A stretch of DNA of 52,105 nt, from positions 1 to 52,105 of the forward strand of contig CANGFT010000027.1 of assembly GCA_947453205.1 (NCBI GenBank), given 5' to 3'. The notes beneath the pieces were generated by a model. The model saw only the letters and a program-made list of their open reading frames with translations. It had not been told where the DNA came from and ran no database searches. This document shows positions 19,420-27,764 of this stretch, piece by piece. Source of the DNA: Beijerinckiaceae bacterium. Its GTDB lineage: Bacteria; Pseudomonadota; Alphaproteobacteria; Rhizobiales; Beijerinckiaceae. Both the position numbers and the translations under genes were made by a program. The first letter of the stretch is position 1. Each line of letters opens with the position of its first letter.

Positions 19420-21633
19420 ATGACCATTGAAACCACCCGCCGCTCGCTCCTCGCAGGCTCCGGCGCTCTGGCGCTCGGCTTCTCCATCACCGGCGGCTCG
19501 CAGGCCCAGCAGCCGGCCGCTCCCGCCCTGCCGGGCGATCTGAAACAGCATCCGAAGGTGTCCTCGTGGCTGCGCATCGAAGGGGATGGCCGCGTGCGCC
19601 TGCTCATCGGCAAGGTGGAGCTGGGCCAGGGCATCCTGACTGCGGTGGCGCAGCTTTGCGCCGATGAGCTCGACATCGACATCAAGCGCCTCGACATCAC
19701 CTCGGGCGACACCCAGCTCGTGCCGGACGAAGGGGTGACCGCAGGCTCCTTCTCCATGCCGAACTGCGGCAGCGCCGTGCGTCAGGTCTCCGCCGAAGCG
19801 CGGCAGATCCTCGTTTCGCTCGCCGCCGCGAAACTCGGCGCCGACGCCGCGAGCCTCACCGTCGCTGACGGAACGGTGAAGGCGCCCAATGGGGCGAGCG
19901 TCACCTATTGGGCGCTCGTCGCAGGCCGCGAGCTTGAGGTGGAATCCACCGGCAAGGCGCCGATCCGCCCCCGCGAGGCGCGTCGCTATGCGGGCAAACA
20001 TGTGCCGCGCCTCGACATTCCCGCCAAGGTCATGGGCGATCAGATCTTCATTCAGGATCTGCGCCCGCAGGGAATGGTCCATGGGCGCGTGCTGCGTCCG
20101 CCGGCCTATGGGGCGAAGCTCGTGAAGCTCGAGGCCGCCGAGGTCGAAAAGATGCCCGGCGTCGTCAAGATTGTGCGCAACGGCGATTTCGTCGGCGTGA
20201 TCGCCGAGCAGGAGGTGCAGGCGCTGAACGCCCATGCGCGGCTGCAGTCCATCGCCCAGTGGGACGTGCCCAAGACCGGCGAGACGCAAGACACCGTATA
20301 TGACTGGATGCTGAAGCAGCCGGAGAAGCTGATCGTCATCAAGGACCAGCCCAACAAGACCGTGCCTGCGGACGCGCAGACGATCGAGGCTGCCTACAAA
20401 CGCCCCTATCACATGCACGCCTCCATCGGCCCCTCCACCGCCATCGGCTTGCTCGATGCGCAGGGCGTGACCCATGTGGACACCCATAGCCAGTCGGTCT
20501 TCGAGACCGGGCAGGCCATCGCTGAGATGCTGGGCGTCGACAAGGCCAAGGTCCATTGCCGGCATGTGCAGGGGTCCGGCTGCTACGGCCACAACGGCGC
20601 CGATGACGTCGCCGCCGACGCCGCCCTGCTGGCGCAGGCCGTGCCCGGCAAGCCCGTACGCATCCAGTGGTCGCGCAACGACGAGCACAAATGGGAGCCC
20701 TATGGCTCGGCCATGCTCATCAAGACCAAGGCGCGTGTGGACGCAAAGGGCGACATTCTCGACTGGACGCTCGACCTGTGGTCGACATCCCATGGCACGC
20801 GGCCGGGGGGCAAGGCCGGCAATCTGCTGGCGGCGCGGATGCTGGAGAAGCCCTTCGCCCTGCCGACCCCGATCAACGGCGGCCCGCCCAACTATGCGGC
20901 CGACCGCAACGCCATCGCGCTCTATGAATTCCCCGGCCAGACCGTCAGCACGCACTTCCTGACCAATTTCGCCGCCCGCGCCTCCTCGACGCGCGGTCTG
21001 GGCGCCTACGCCAATGTCTTCTCCATCGAGAGCTTCATGGATGAGCTGGCGGCGCGCGCCAAGGCCGATCCTGTGGAGTATCGGCTGCGCTATCTCAAGG
21101 ACGAGCGCGCCCGCGCCGTTCTGCAGAAGACCGCGGACATGCTGGGCTGGGCGAAATATGAAAAGGCCCCCGGACGCGGAAGGGGCATCGGCTTCGCCCG
21201 CTACAAGGGCCTCGCCACCTATTGCGCGGTGGCGATTGAAGTCGAGGTCAACCGGGCCTCGGGGGTGGTGCGCGTGCTGCGCGCGGTCAGCGCCGCCGAT
21301 GCGGGCGAGGTCGTGGCGCCTGATGGCGTGAAGAACCAGATCGAGGGCGGCATCGTGCAGTCCCTGTCCTGGACCCTGAAGGAGGCCGTGCGCTTCGACG
21401 CGTCTGGCGTGAAGTCGAGCGACTGGGTCTCCTATCCGATCCTGACCTTCAGCGAAGTCCCACCGATCACGGTGGAGCTGATCGACAAGCCCGGCCTGCC
21501 TTTCCTGGGCGCGGGCGAGGCCTCGCAGGGCCCCACCGGCGCAGCGCTGGCCAACGCGATCGCGGACGCCGTGGGCGCAAGGCTGCGCGACGTGCCCTTC
21601 ACGCCTGTGCGGGTCAAGGCGGCGCTGGCCTGA
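19420..21633 (+). CDS. Molybdopterin-cytosine-dinucleotide-binding large subunit (IorB-like), Tat-exported
   Basis: A 737-residue molybdenum subunit of the xanthine dehydrogenase family. The N-terminus is a twin-arginine signal (TTRRSLLAGSGALALGF, Arg7-Arg8) followed by SQAQQ, so the complex is probably periplasmic, as for IorAB-type enzymes. Then come GKVELGQGILTAVAQL, QGSGCYGHNGADDVAADAA and the active-site-region glutamate in LGAGEASQGPTGAALANA near the end. It hydroxylates a carbon next to nitrogen, or oxidises an aldehyde. It starts 3 bp after the small subunit. The substrate is unknown, and no maturation gene of the XdhC or CoxF kind is nearby. Confidence 0.92.
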   Translation: MTIETTRRSLLAGSGALALGFSITGGSQAQQPAAPALPGDLKQHPKVSSWLRIEGDGRVRLLIGKVELGQGILTAVAQLCADELDIDIKRLDITSGDTQLVPDEGVTAGSFSMPNCGSAVRQVSAEARQILVSLAAAKLGADAASLTVADGTVKAPNGASVTYWALVAGRELEVESTGKAPIRPREARRYAGKHVPRLDIPAKVMGDQIFIQDLRPQGMVHGRVLRPPAYGAKLVKLEAAEVEKMPGVVKIVRNGDFVGVIAEQEVQALNAHARLQSIAQWDVPKTGETQDTVYDWMLKQPEKLIVIKDQPNKTVPADAQTIEAAYKRPYHMHASIGPSTAIGLLDAQGVTHVDTHSQSVFETGQAIAEMLGVDKAKVHCRHVQGSGCYGHNGADDVAADAALLAQAVPGKPVRIQWSRNDEHKWEPYGSAMLIKTKARVDAKGDILDWTLDLWSTSHGTRPGGKAGNLLAARMLEKPFALPTPINGGPPNYAADRNAIALYEFPGQTVSTHFLTNFAARASSTRGLGAYANVFSIESFMDELAARAKADPVEYRLRYLKDERARAVLQKTADMLGWAKYEKAPGRGRGIGFARYKGLATYCAVAIEVEVNRASGVVRVLRAVSAADAGEVVAPDGVKNQIEGGIVQSLSWTLKEAVRFDASGVKSSDWVSYPILTFSEVPPITVELIDKPGLPFLGAGEASQGPTGAALANAIADAVGARLRDVPFTPVRVKAALA

Positions 21634-21659
21634 GCAGGGCTTTGGAAGTTCGGTGGACG

Positions 21660-21687
21660 GCGGTCATTGGGTTCGACCGCCGACCGC
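21660..21687. repeat. Variant 7-bp repeat (GCGGTCG/CGACCGC) at the iorB/fic convergent end
   Basis: CGACCGC occurs at 21674-21680 and 21681-21687, with an inverted, one-mismatch copy at 21660-21666. It differs by one base from the GCAGTCG repeat near 1.5 kb and 51.1 kb. The Fic reading frame runs into the repeat. Confidence 0.5.
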
Positions 21688-22800
21688 TGATTTTTGACCG
21701 CCCCTAAGCAGATAAGCTGTGCTGCGGCCGCCGCCCGCGTCGCGCATGAGCACGCCTTGCGCGATGAGATCGTTGATGTCGCGCAGCGCGGTGTCGGGCG
21801 AGCATTTCTGGATCTTCGCCCATTTCGATGCGGTCAGCTTGCCGGTGAAGCCTTCGAGCAGTCGGATGAGCATGTCCTTCTGGCGAAGGTTGAAGGCGGC
21901 GTCCCGATGCTCCTCCCAGAACCGCGCGGCATGCAGCACGCCGGCGAGCATCTCCTCGGCGCCATCAAAGGCGCGATCAAGGCAGGCGAGAAACCAGGTC
22001 AGCCAGAGGGTGATGTCGCGGTCGCCCTTCTGGGTGGATTCCAGCATGGCGTAATAATCGCTCCGCTCGCGCCTGATCTGGGACGACATGCTGTAGAAAC
22101 GCTGCGGCGTCCCCTCCGAGCGGGCCAGCGCCATATCCGCTATGGCGCGCGCCATGCGTCCGTTGCCATCTTCGAAAGGATGGATGGTGATGAACCATAG
22201 ATGGGCGATGGCCGCTTTCAGGACGGGATCGAGGCTTTCCCGCGTCTCGAACCACGCGAGGAACCGCGCCATTTCCTCGGGCAGACGTGCAGCGGCGGGC
22301 GCCTCGAAATGCACCCTTTCCCGGCCAATCGGGCCGGAGATGACCTGCATGGGGCCTGCCCGGTCGTCCCGCCATATCCCCACGCGAATGGGCGCAAGAC
22401 CGCTGCGGCCGGTTGGAAAGAGCGCCGCATGCCAGCCGAACAGACGCTCGTCCGTGAGGGGCTTGTCATAATTGCGGGTGGCGTCGAGCATCATATCGAC
22501 AACCCCATCCACATGACGATCAGCGGGCGCAAGGGCGCCTATGTCTAGGCCCATGCGCCGGGCGAGGGAGGAGCGGACCTGACTGCGGTCAAGCGCCTCT
22601 CCCTCAATCTCGCTGGTCTTCACGACATCCTCGGTCAAGGTCTGGAGAACCGCCTCGTCGCGCAGGGGAAAACCGAGGGATTCCATCCGCGCGATCAGAC
22701 GCCCTTGCCGATAGCGCAGGGCCCCCAGGGGGCCTGCGACATCAGCATGGCTCCATTGAAAGGCTGTCCAGTCGAGGAGCTCGTGAATATAGCTTGCCAT
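21664..22800 (-). CDS. Fic-family AMP-transferase with DUF4172 N-terminus and winged helix
   Basis: A 378-residue Fic protein. The catalytic motif HPFEDGNGR is complete (residues 207-215), so it should transfer AMP to a target hydroxyl. The N-terminal helix has the inhibitory pattern T62-x3-E66-G67 (TSEIEGE), typical of self-inhibited class II Fic proteins; the first 20 residues match the DUF4172 start. A C-terminal winged helix (LTASKWAKIQKCSPDTALRDI, about 325-365) suggests DNA binding and self-regulation. ATG 22800 is used rather than GTG 22809, because the binding site AAAGG sits just before it. The last residues, GGQKSAVGGRTQ, are encoded by a repeat. Target unknown. Confidence 0.92.
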   Translation of the reverse strand: MASYIHELLDWTAFQWSHADVAGPLGALRYRQGRLIARMESLGFPLRDEAVLQTLTEDVVKTSEIEGEALDRSQVRSSLARRMGLDIGALAPADRHVDGVVDMMLDATRNYDKPLTDERLFGWHAALFPTGRSGLAPIRVGIWRDDRAGPMQVISGPIGRERVHFEAPAAARLPEEMARFLAWFETRESLDPVLKAAIAHLWFITIHPFEDGNGRMARAIADMALARSEGTPQRFYSMSSQIRRERSDYYAMLESTQKGDRDITLWLTWFLACLDRAFDGAEEMLAGVLHAARFWEEHRDAAFNLRQKDMLIRLLEGFTGKLTASKWAKIQKCSPDTALRDINDLIAQGVLMRDAGGGRSTAYLLRGGQKSAVGGRTQ

Positions 22801-22802
22801 AA

Positions 22803-22896
22803 TCCGCACCTTTTGCGGAGAATAGCGGACCTTGCACTATTCCGACAAGTCTTATCTCCGCATTTTCTGCGGTGATTAGCGCCCCCAATCTCCGCA
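22803..22896. promoter_or_regulatory. Paired CCGCA-N5-TGCGG operators upstream of fic
   Basis: TCCGCA-ccttt-TGCGGA lies at 22803-22819, CCGCA-ttttc-TGCGG at 22858-22872, and a half site TCCGCA at 22891-22896. After each full site, a similar tail follows (AGAATAGCGG and TGATTAGCGC), so two ~26-bp direct repeats sit 54 bp apart. On the coding strand the first forms a hairpin whose loop is the fic binding site AAAGG, 2 bp from the hairpin to the ATG. They are good candidates for the winged-helix domain of Fic. Confidence 0.6.
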
Positions 22897-23041
22897 GCGG
22901 GCGAAGCTTCAGCTTCACCCGCTCGGAACGAGCGCAGCCACGCCCTGTCGAAAGCGCCTCAAAAAGAGCCGTTTCCAATGGTCGGGGTGACGGCCTGTGC
23001 TATCTTCACTCCTCAGGCCTTCCACAATTCAGGATTCGGTT

Positions 23042-25156
23042 ATGGCGCTTCTCAGTCTGGCCGTCGCGGCCCTCTCGCTCGCCTCCCTCACCGTCTGGTG
23101 GTCGACGGCGGAGGTCTCCGCCCTGCTGCTGGGCGTCGGCGGCCTGCTCTGCGCGGGCGCCACCTTCAAATCGAGGGACATCTCGACCTTCCTGAAGATC
23201 TTCGTCGTGATCTTCTCCACGGAGGTGGTCGTCTTCGGCGGCTTGTATCTTCTGTCGCTCGGCGGGCTCTGGCCCGAGGCCCTGAAGGCCTACAAACTGC
23301 CGGACAGCGTGCCGCTCACGGTCGCCATGTTCACGATCCTCGTCTGGGGCATGTCGCATCTGAAGGTCGTGCGGAACATCACCTCCATCGCGGACCGCTA
23401 TTTCGAGAATGAGTCGATCACGCGGGCCCGCATCTGGCCCTTCCCGGGCTTCGTGGTGCGCGAGCGGCGCCTCGCAATCAGCGCGGTCGTCTTTCTGGTG
23501 GTGCTGAACCAGGCGCAGGTCGGCATCAACGTCCGCCTGTCCTTCTTCAACCGCGACTGGTTCAATGCGCTGCAAAACAAGGATGGCGACACATTCTGGC
23601 GCCTGCTCTACACGGTCTTCCTCTTCTGGGCCGCCATCTACATCGCCAGCGCCATCATCGAATTCATCGCGCAATCCGTGCTCATCATCCGCTGGCGGCG
23701 TTGGCTGACGGAACATTACGTCGGGCGCTGGCTTGATGGCTCCACCCATTACCGCATGAGCCTCAAGGGTCCGAACACCGACAATCCCGACCAGCGCATC
23801 GCGGAGGACGTCAACCGCTTCATCGACGGGGGAAGCGTGGGCTATGGCATCTACTCCTATTCGATCCTGCTGATATCCACGCTCTCCTCGCTCGTCTCCT
23901 TCGCGGTGATCCTGTGGACCCTGTCGGCGGACTTCACCATTCCCGGCACCGACATCGCCGTCCCCGGCTTCCTCTTCTGGGTGGCGCTCGTCTATTCGGC
24001 CATAGGCACGCTCATCACCCATCTCATCGGGCGCTCGCTCGTCGGCCTCTACTTCCAGCGGCAACGCTATGAAGCCGATTTCCGCTTCTCCCTTGCGCGC
24101 CTGCGCGAATATTCCGAACAGATCGCGCTGCTGAAAGGCGAAGGCGCCGAACGGCGGCTCTCCATGGGCCGCTTCGGCAAGATCTTCGACAATTACCTGC
24201 AGATCGTCGACCGCCGCAAAAAGCTCATGGCCTTCACCGCCACCTATGGGCAGATCAGCCCCTTCATTCCCTATATCGTGGCGGCGCCCTTCTATTTCGC
24301 AGGCAAGATCCAGCTTGGCGTGATGACCCAGACCGCCAGCGCCTTCGGCCGGGTGGAGCATGCGCTGAATTTCTTCGTCACCTACTACACCTCGCTGGCC
24401 GATTTCAAAGCCGTGCTTGACCGTCTGTCGAGCTTCGACGCCGCCATCGACCAGGCGCATGACATGGAGCGCGCCAACGCCATAACGACCCCGCCATCGC
24501 TTGCGGGGGAAATCTCGATCCGGGATCTCGAACTCGCCCTGCCCGATGGGCGCACGATCATCACCAATGCGCAGCTCACCCTCAACGCGGGCGAGACGCT
24601 GCTGCTGTCCGGCCATTCGGGTTCAGGCAAATCGACGCTGTTCCGCGCGGTCGCGGGCATCTGGCCCTTCGGCAAAGGCTCCATCAGCGTGCCGGCTGGC
24701 GTGAGCGTGATGCTGCTGCCGCAGAAGCCCTATATTCCCATCGGCACGTTGCGCAACGCCGTGACCTATCCGCAAGACCCCGCCAGCTTCGACGACGCCG
24801 CGATCCTCAAGGCCCTCGAAAATGCGCTGATGGGCCCCTTCATCGCGTCGCTTGATGAGGAGGACAACTGGAGCCAGAGGCTTTCGGGCGGCGAGCAGCA
24901 GAGGCTCGCGGTCGCGCGCGCCCTTCTCGCGCGCCCCGACTGGATCTTCCTTGATGAAGCGACCTCGGCCCTTGATGAGCCGACGGAGGCGGCGCTCTAC
25001 CGGGTGCTGGCGGACCATCTGCCGGGCGCCACCGTCATCTCCATCGGCCACCGCTCGACCCTCGCCGCCTTCCACCAGCGCCGCGTCGCCATGGAGAAGC
25101 AGGCTGGCGGCGTGGCGACGCCGGTGGAGCAGGCCAAGGCGGGAGCGGCGGAATAG
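23042..25156 (+). CDS. ABC transporter, fused permease and ATPase (SbmA/BacA-like, ABC_membrane_2)
   Basis: A 704-residue half-transporter: membrane domain with about six to eight segments (residues 1 to roughly 440), then the ATPase domain with Walker A GHSGSGKST near residue 524, signature LSGGEQQR at about 614, and Walker B WIFLDEATSALDE. The conserved FFNRDWFNALQNKD segment marks the SbmA_BacA/ABC_membrane_2 family, which moves peptides, vitamin B12 or very-long-chain acyl groups. It has the ATPase fused, like YddA and unlike SbmA. Start ATG 23042 (AGGATT upstream) or GTG 22997 is possible. It diverges from fic. Confidence 0.9.
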   Translation: MALLSLAVAALSLASLTVWWSTAEVSALLLGVGGLLCAGATFKSRDISTFLKIFVVIFSTEVVVFGGLYLLSLGGLWPEALKAYKLPDSVPLTVAMFTILVWGMSHLKVVRNITSIADRYFENESITRARIWPFPGFVVRERRLAISAVVFLVVLNQAQVGINVRLSFFNRDWFNALQNKDGDTFWRLLYTVFLFWAAIYIASAIIEFIAQSVLIIRWRRWLTEHYVGRWLDGSTHYRMSLKGPNTDNPDQRIAEDVNRFIDGGSVGYGIYSYSILLISTLSSLVSFAVILWTLSADFTIPGTDIAVPGFLFWVALVYSAIGTLITHLIGRSLVGLYFQRQRYEADFRFSLARLREYSEQIALLKGEGAERRLSMGRFGKIFDNYLQIVDRRKKLMAFTATYGQISPFIPYIVAAPFYFAGKIQLGVMTQTASAFGRVEHALNFFVTYYTSLADFKAVLDRLSSFDAAIDQAHDMERANAITTPPSLAGEISIRDLELALPDGRTIITNAQLTLNAGETLLLSGHSGSGKSTLFRAVAGIWPFGKGSISVPAGVSVMLLPQKPYIPIGTLRNAVTYPQDPASFDDAAILKALENALMGPFIASLDEEDNWSQRLSGGEQQRLAVARALLARPDWIFLDEATSALDEPTEAALYRVLADHLPGATVISIGHRSTLAAFHQRRVAMEKQAGGVATPVEQAKAGAAE

Positions 25157-25166
25157 GCCGCCCATA

Positions 25167-25206
25167 GAAAAGCCCGCCCCGCTCAGGGCGGGACGGGCGC
25201 GTTTTG
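25167..25206. terminator. Bidirectional terminator between the ABC gene and degP
   Basis: CCCGCCC-cgctca-GGGCGGG forms a stem with AAAA before it and TTTT after it, between two convergent genes. Confidence 0.65.
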
Positions 25207-25221
25207 CGATCAGATCGGCAA

Positions 25222-26739
25222 TCAGTTGAGGGGCAGCGGCACGAAGCGCTTGTCATCCTGAGGCGAGGCCACAAAGAGCAGCGCCGACTTGCGGCCCTGA
25301 TCCCTGAGCTCCTTCAGCTTGCGGGCGACATCCTCGGGCTTGGAGACGGCGTCCTGATTGATTTCGAGGATGCGGTCGCCCGCCGCGATGCGCTTTTCAG
25401 CCGCAGGCGAATTGGGCTCGACGCTGGTCACCAGCACGCCGTCCATCCCCTCCTTGAGGTTGAACTTCTTGCGTGCGTCGGCGGTCACGGCGCCAAGCTC
25501 CATCCCCAGCGCCTTCTGCACGGAGGAGGCGCCGGGCGCGGGGCCCTTGTCGCCCTTGCCTGCGTCAAGCGACGCCTGTTTCTCGCCGTCTTCGAGACGC
25601 CCGAGCGTGACCTTGAGCTCCTGCTCCTTGCCGCCGCGCATGACGATCACGCTGACCTCGCGCCCGACCGCCGTCGCGGCCACGATCTTCGGCAGTTCGC
25701 GGGAGTCCTTCACATCCTTGCCGTCGAACTTGATGATGACATCGCCTGACTTGATGCCCGCCGGCTTGCCCGGGCCCTTCTCGTCGACGCCCGCCACCAA
25801 TGCGCCGCGCGGCTTGCCGAGCCCCAGGCTCTCGGCGATGGTCTCATCCACGCTCTGGATGCGCACGCCAAGCCAGCCGCGACGGGTCTCGCCGAATTTC
25901 TGGAGCTGTTCGATCACGGGCTCGAGGGTCGCCGCAGGGGTGGCGAAGCCGATGCCGACCGAGCCGCCCGACGGCGAGAGGATGGCGGTGTTCACGCCGA
26001 TGACCTCGCCCGCCATGTTGAACAGCGGACCGCCCGAATTGCCCTTGTTGATGGAGGCGTCAGTCTGGATGTAGTTGTCGTAGGGGCCGCTGTCGATGTT
26101 GCGGTTGCGCGCCGAGACGATGCCAGCCGTCACCGTGCCGCCAAGGCCGAAGGGATTGCCCACGGCCATGACCCAGTCGCCGACGCGCATCTTCTCGCTA
26201 TCGCCAAATTTCACGGCCTTGAGGGGCTTTTCAGGCTTCACGCGGAGCACGGCGACGTCGACCTTGGCGTCCTTGCCGAGCACCTCGGCCTTGAGGCGCT
26301 GGCCATCGGTGAAGATGACCGTGACCTCATTGGCGTCGGCGATCACATGGTTATTGGTGATGACGATGCCGGCGGGGTCGATCACGAAGCCCGAGCCGAG
26401 CGAGGCCGAGCGCCGCTGCTGCTGGCGCGGCCCGCCCTCGCCGCCCTGCGGGCCCTGGCCCCGGCGGCGGAAGAACTCTTCGAAGAGATCGTCAAAGGGC
26501 GTGCCCTGCGGAAGGTTTGGCGCAGCCGTGCGCTTGTCCTCCACGGTCTGGGAGGCCGAGATGTTCACCACGGCGTCGCTGACGTCGGCCGCAAGATCGG
26601 CCAGGGAGTCAGGCCCCTTGGCGAAAGCGGGCAGGCTCGTCACCGGCGCAAGGCTGGGAACGGCGGCGAGGCCCATCATGAGGGCGAGGGCGAGCCGCGG
26701 CAGTCGCCGGGCGGGAAGGTTGACCGGTGCAAGGCCCAT
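25222..26739 (-). CDS. degP: Periplasmic serine protease DegP/HtrA (Do family)
   Basis: A 505-residue HtrA protease and chaperone of the periplasm. It has a signal peptide (LALALMMGLAAVPSL...AFAKG), a trypsin-like domain with His131 (NNHVIAD), Asp161 (VDVAVL) and Ser235 (GNSGGPL), and two PDZ domains (about residues 260-360 and 400-500). A glycine- and glutamine-rich linker (RGQGPQGGEGG) precedes the protease core. ATG 26739 follows CAGGAGAG; the frame extends 37 codons further with no family likeness. It follows hflC by 125 bp, in the usual hflKC-degP order, and may have its own promoter. It degrades misfolded envelope proteins. Confidence 0.95.
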   Translation of the reverse strand: MGLAPVNLPARRLPRLALALMMGLAAVPSLAPVTSLPAFAKGPDSLADLAADVSDAVVNISASQTVEDKRTAAPNLPQGTPFDDLFEEFFRRRGQGPQGGEGGPRQQQRRSASLGSGFVIDPAGIVITNNHVIADANEVTVIFTDGQRLKAEVLGKDAKVDVAVLRVKPEKPLKAVKFGDSEKMRVGDWVMAVGNPFGLGGTVTAGIVSARNRNIDSGPYDNYIQTDASINKGNSGGPLFNMAGEVIGVNTAILSPSGGSVGIGFATPAATLEPVIEQLQKFGETRRGWLGVRIQSVDETIAESLGLGKPRGALVAGVDEKGPGKPAGIKSGDVIIKFDGKDVKDSRELPKIVAATAVGREVSVIVMRGGKEQELKVTLGRLEDGEKQASLDAGKGDKGPAPGASSVQKALGMELGAVTADARKKFNLKEGMDGVLVTSVEPNSPAAEKRIAAGDRILEINQDAVSKPEDVARKLKELRDQGRKSALLFVASPQDDKRFVPLPLN

Positions 26740-26797
26740 GAAATGCTCTCCTGGTGACTGCGCCGGGAGATCCCCGACGCCGGACAATCGACCTACA

Positions 26798-26825
26798 GAA
26801 TGGGGCGGAAAGGGGACCGGGAAAG
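26798..26825 (-). promoter_or_regulatory. Possible heat-shock (sigma-32-type) promoter of degP
   Basis: On the minus strand CTTTCC, 14 bases, then CCCCATTC resembles the sigma-32 pattern CTTGAA-N13/15-CCCCATNT. The -10-like part is a good match, the -35-like part only half. It lies about 60 bp before the degP start. Confidence 0.25.
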
Positions 26826-26864
26826 CCGATTCAGCCCTCCCGGCGTTCATTTCCCGCCGAACGC

Positions 26865-27764
26865 CTATTTAACCGACGCCTCGCCCTGACGCCCTGAGTT
26901 TCCGAAAAACCGGAAGAACTCCGAATTGGGGCTCAGGATGAGCCTTGTGTCGCTGGATTTCAAGCCAGCTTCATAGGCCTGCATGCTCCGCCAGAAGGCG
27001 AAGAACTCGGGATCCTTGCCATAGGCCTCGGCAAAGACGCCGTTGCGCTGCGCCTCGCCCTCGCCGCGCAGCTGGTCGGCCTGCTGCTGGGCCTGGGCGC
27101 GCAGCACGATCACGTCGCGGTCGGCCTTGGAGGTGATGCGCTGGGCCTGTTCGGCGCCCTGGGCGCGGAACTCGGCGGCTTCACGCGCGCGCTCGGTCTG
27201 CATGCGGCTGAAGACCTTCTCGGAGATCTGCCGCGGCAGGTCGGCGCGGCGGATGCGCACGTCCTTGATGGTGACGCCGAACTTGCTCGCCTCCTGCTCC
27301 ACCTGCTCGCGGATGCGGACCATGAGCTGGGCGCGCTGGTCGCGCACGATCTGAGGCATGTTGGCTTCGCCCAGCACACGGCGCACGGCCGAGTTCAGGA
27401 CGTTCGCGAGCTGTCCGTCGCCGCGCGCGGTGGTGCCGACGGACTGGTAGAACCGCAGGGGATCCACGATCTTGTAGCGCAGGAAGGCGTCGACCTCGAT
27501 GCGGTTGTTGTCGCTGGCGAGGACTTCCTGCTTGGAGGTCTCAAGATCGAGGATGCGGTTGTCGAGATAGACGACGGTCTCGATGAAGGGAACCTTGAAA
27601 TGCAGGCCGGGCGAGGTGATGAGCCCGCGTCCCGTGATGGGCTCGCCGAAGCGCAGCACGAGCGCCTGCTCGGTCTGACGCACGATGAAGGCGGAGCCGG
27701 CGAGGCCGATGAACCCAAGCACGGCTGCGATGAGGACGGCGAAGAGAGCGACGGGGGACTTCAT
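26865..27764 (-). CDS. hflC: HflC, membrane protease modulator (SPFH family)
   Basis: A 299-residue SPFH/band-7 protein that forms a ring complex with HflK around FtsH in the membrane. It has one N-terminal membrane segment (ALFAVLIAAVLGFIGLAGSAF), the SPFH core (QALVLRFGEPI, GLHFKVPFIETV) and a long coiled helix (QRITSKADRDVIVLRAQAQ by its ends). The C-terminus faces the periplasm. Its ATG overlaps the hflK stop by 4 bp (ATGA). Confidence 0.96.
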   Translation of the reverse strand: MKSPVALFAVLIAAVLGFIGLAGSAFIVRQTEQALVLRFGEPITGRGLITSPGLHFKVPFIETVVYLDNRILDLETSKQEVLASDNNRIEVDAFLRYKIVDPLRFYQSVGTTARGDGQLANVLNSAVRRVLGEANMPQIVRDQRAQLMVRIREQVEQEASKFGVTIKDVRIRRADLPRQISEKVFSRMQTERAREAAEFRAQGAEQAQRITSKADRDVIVLRAQAQQQADQLRGEGEAQRNGVFAEAYGKDPEFFAFWRSMQAYEAGLKSSDTRLILSPNSEFFRFFGNSGRQGEASVK

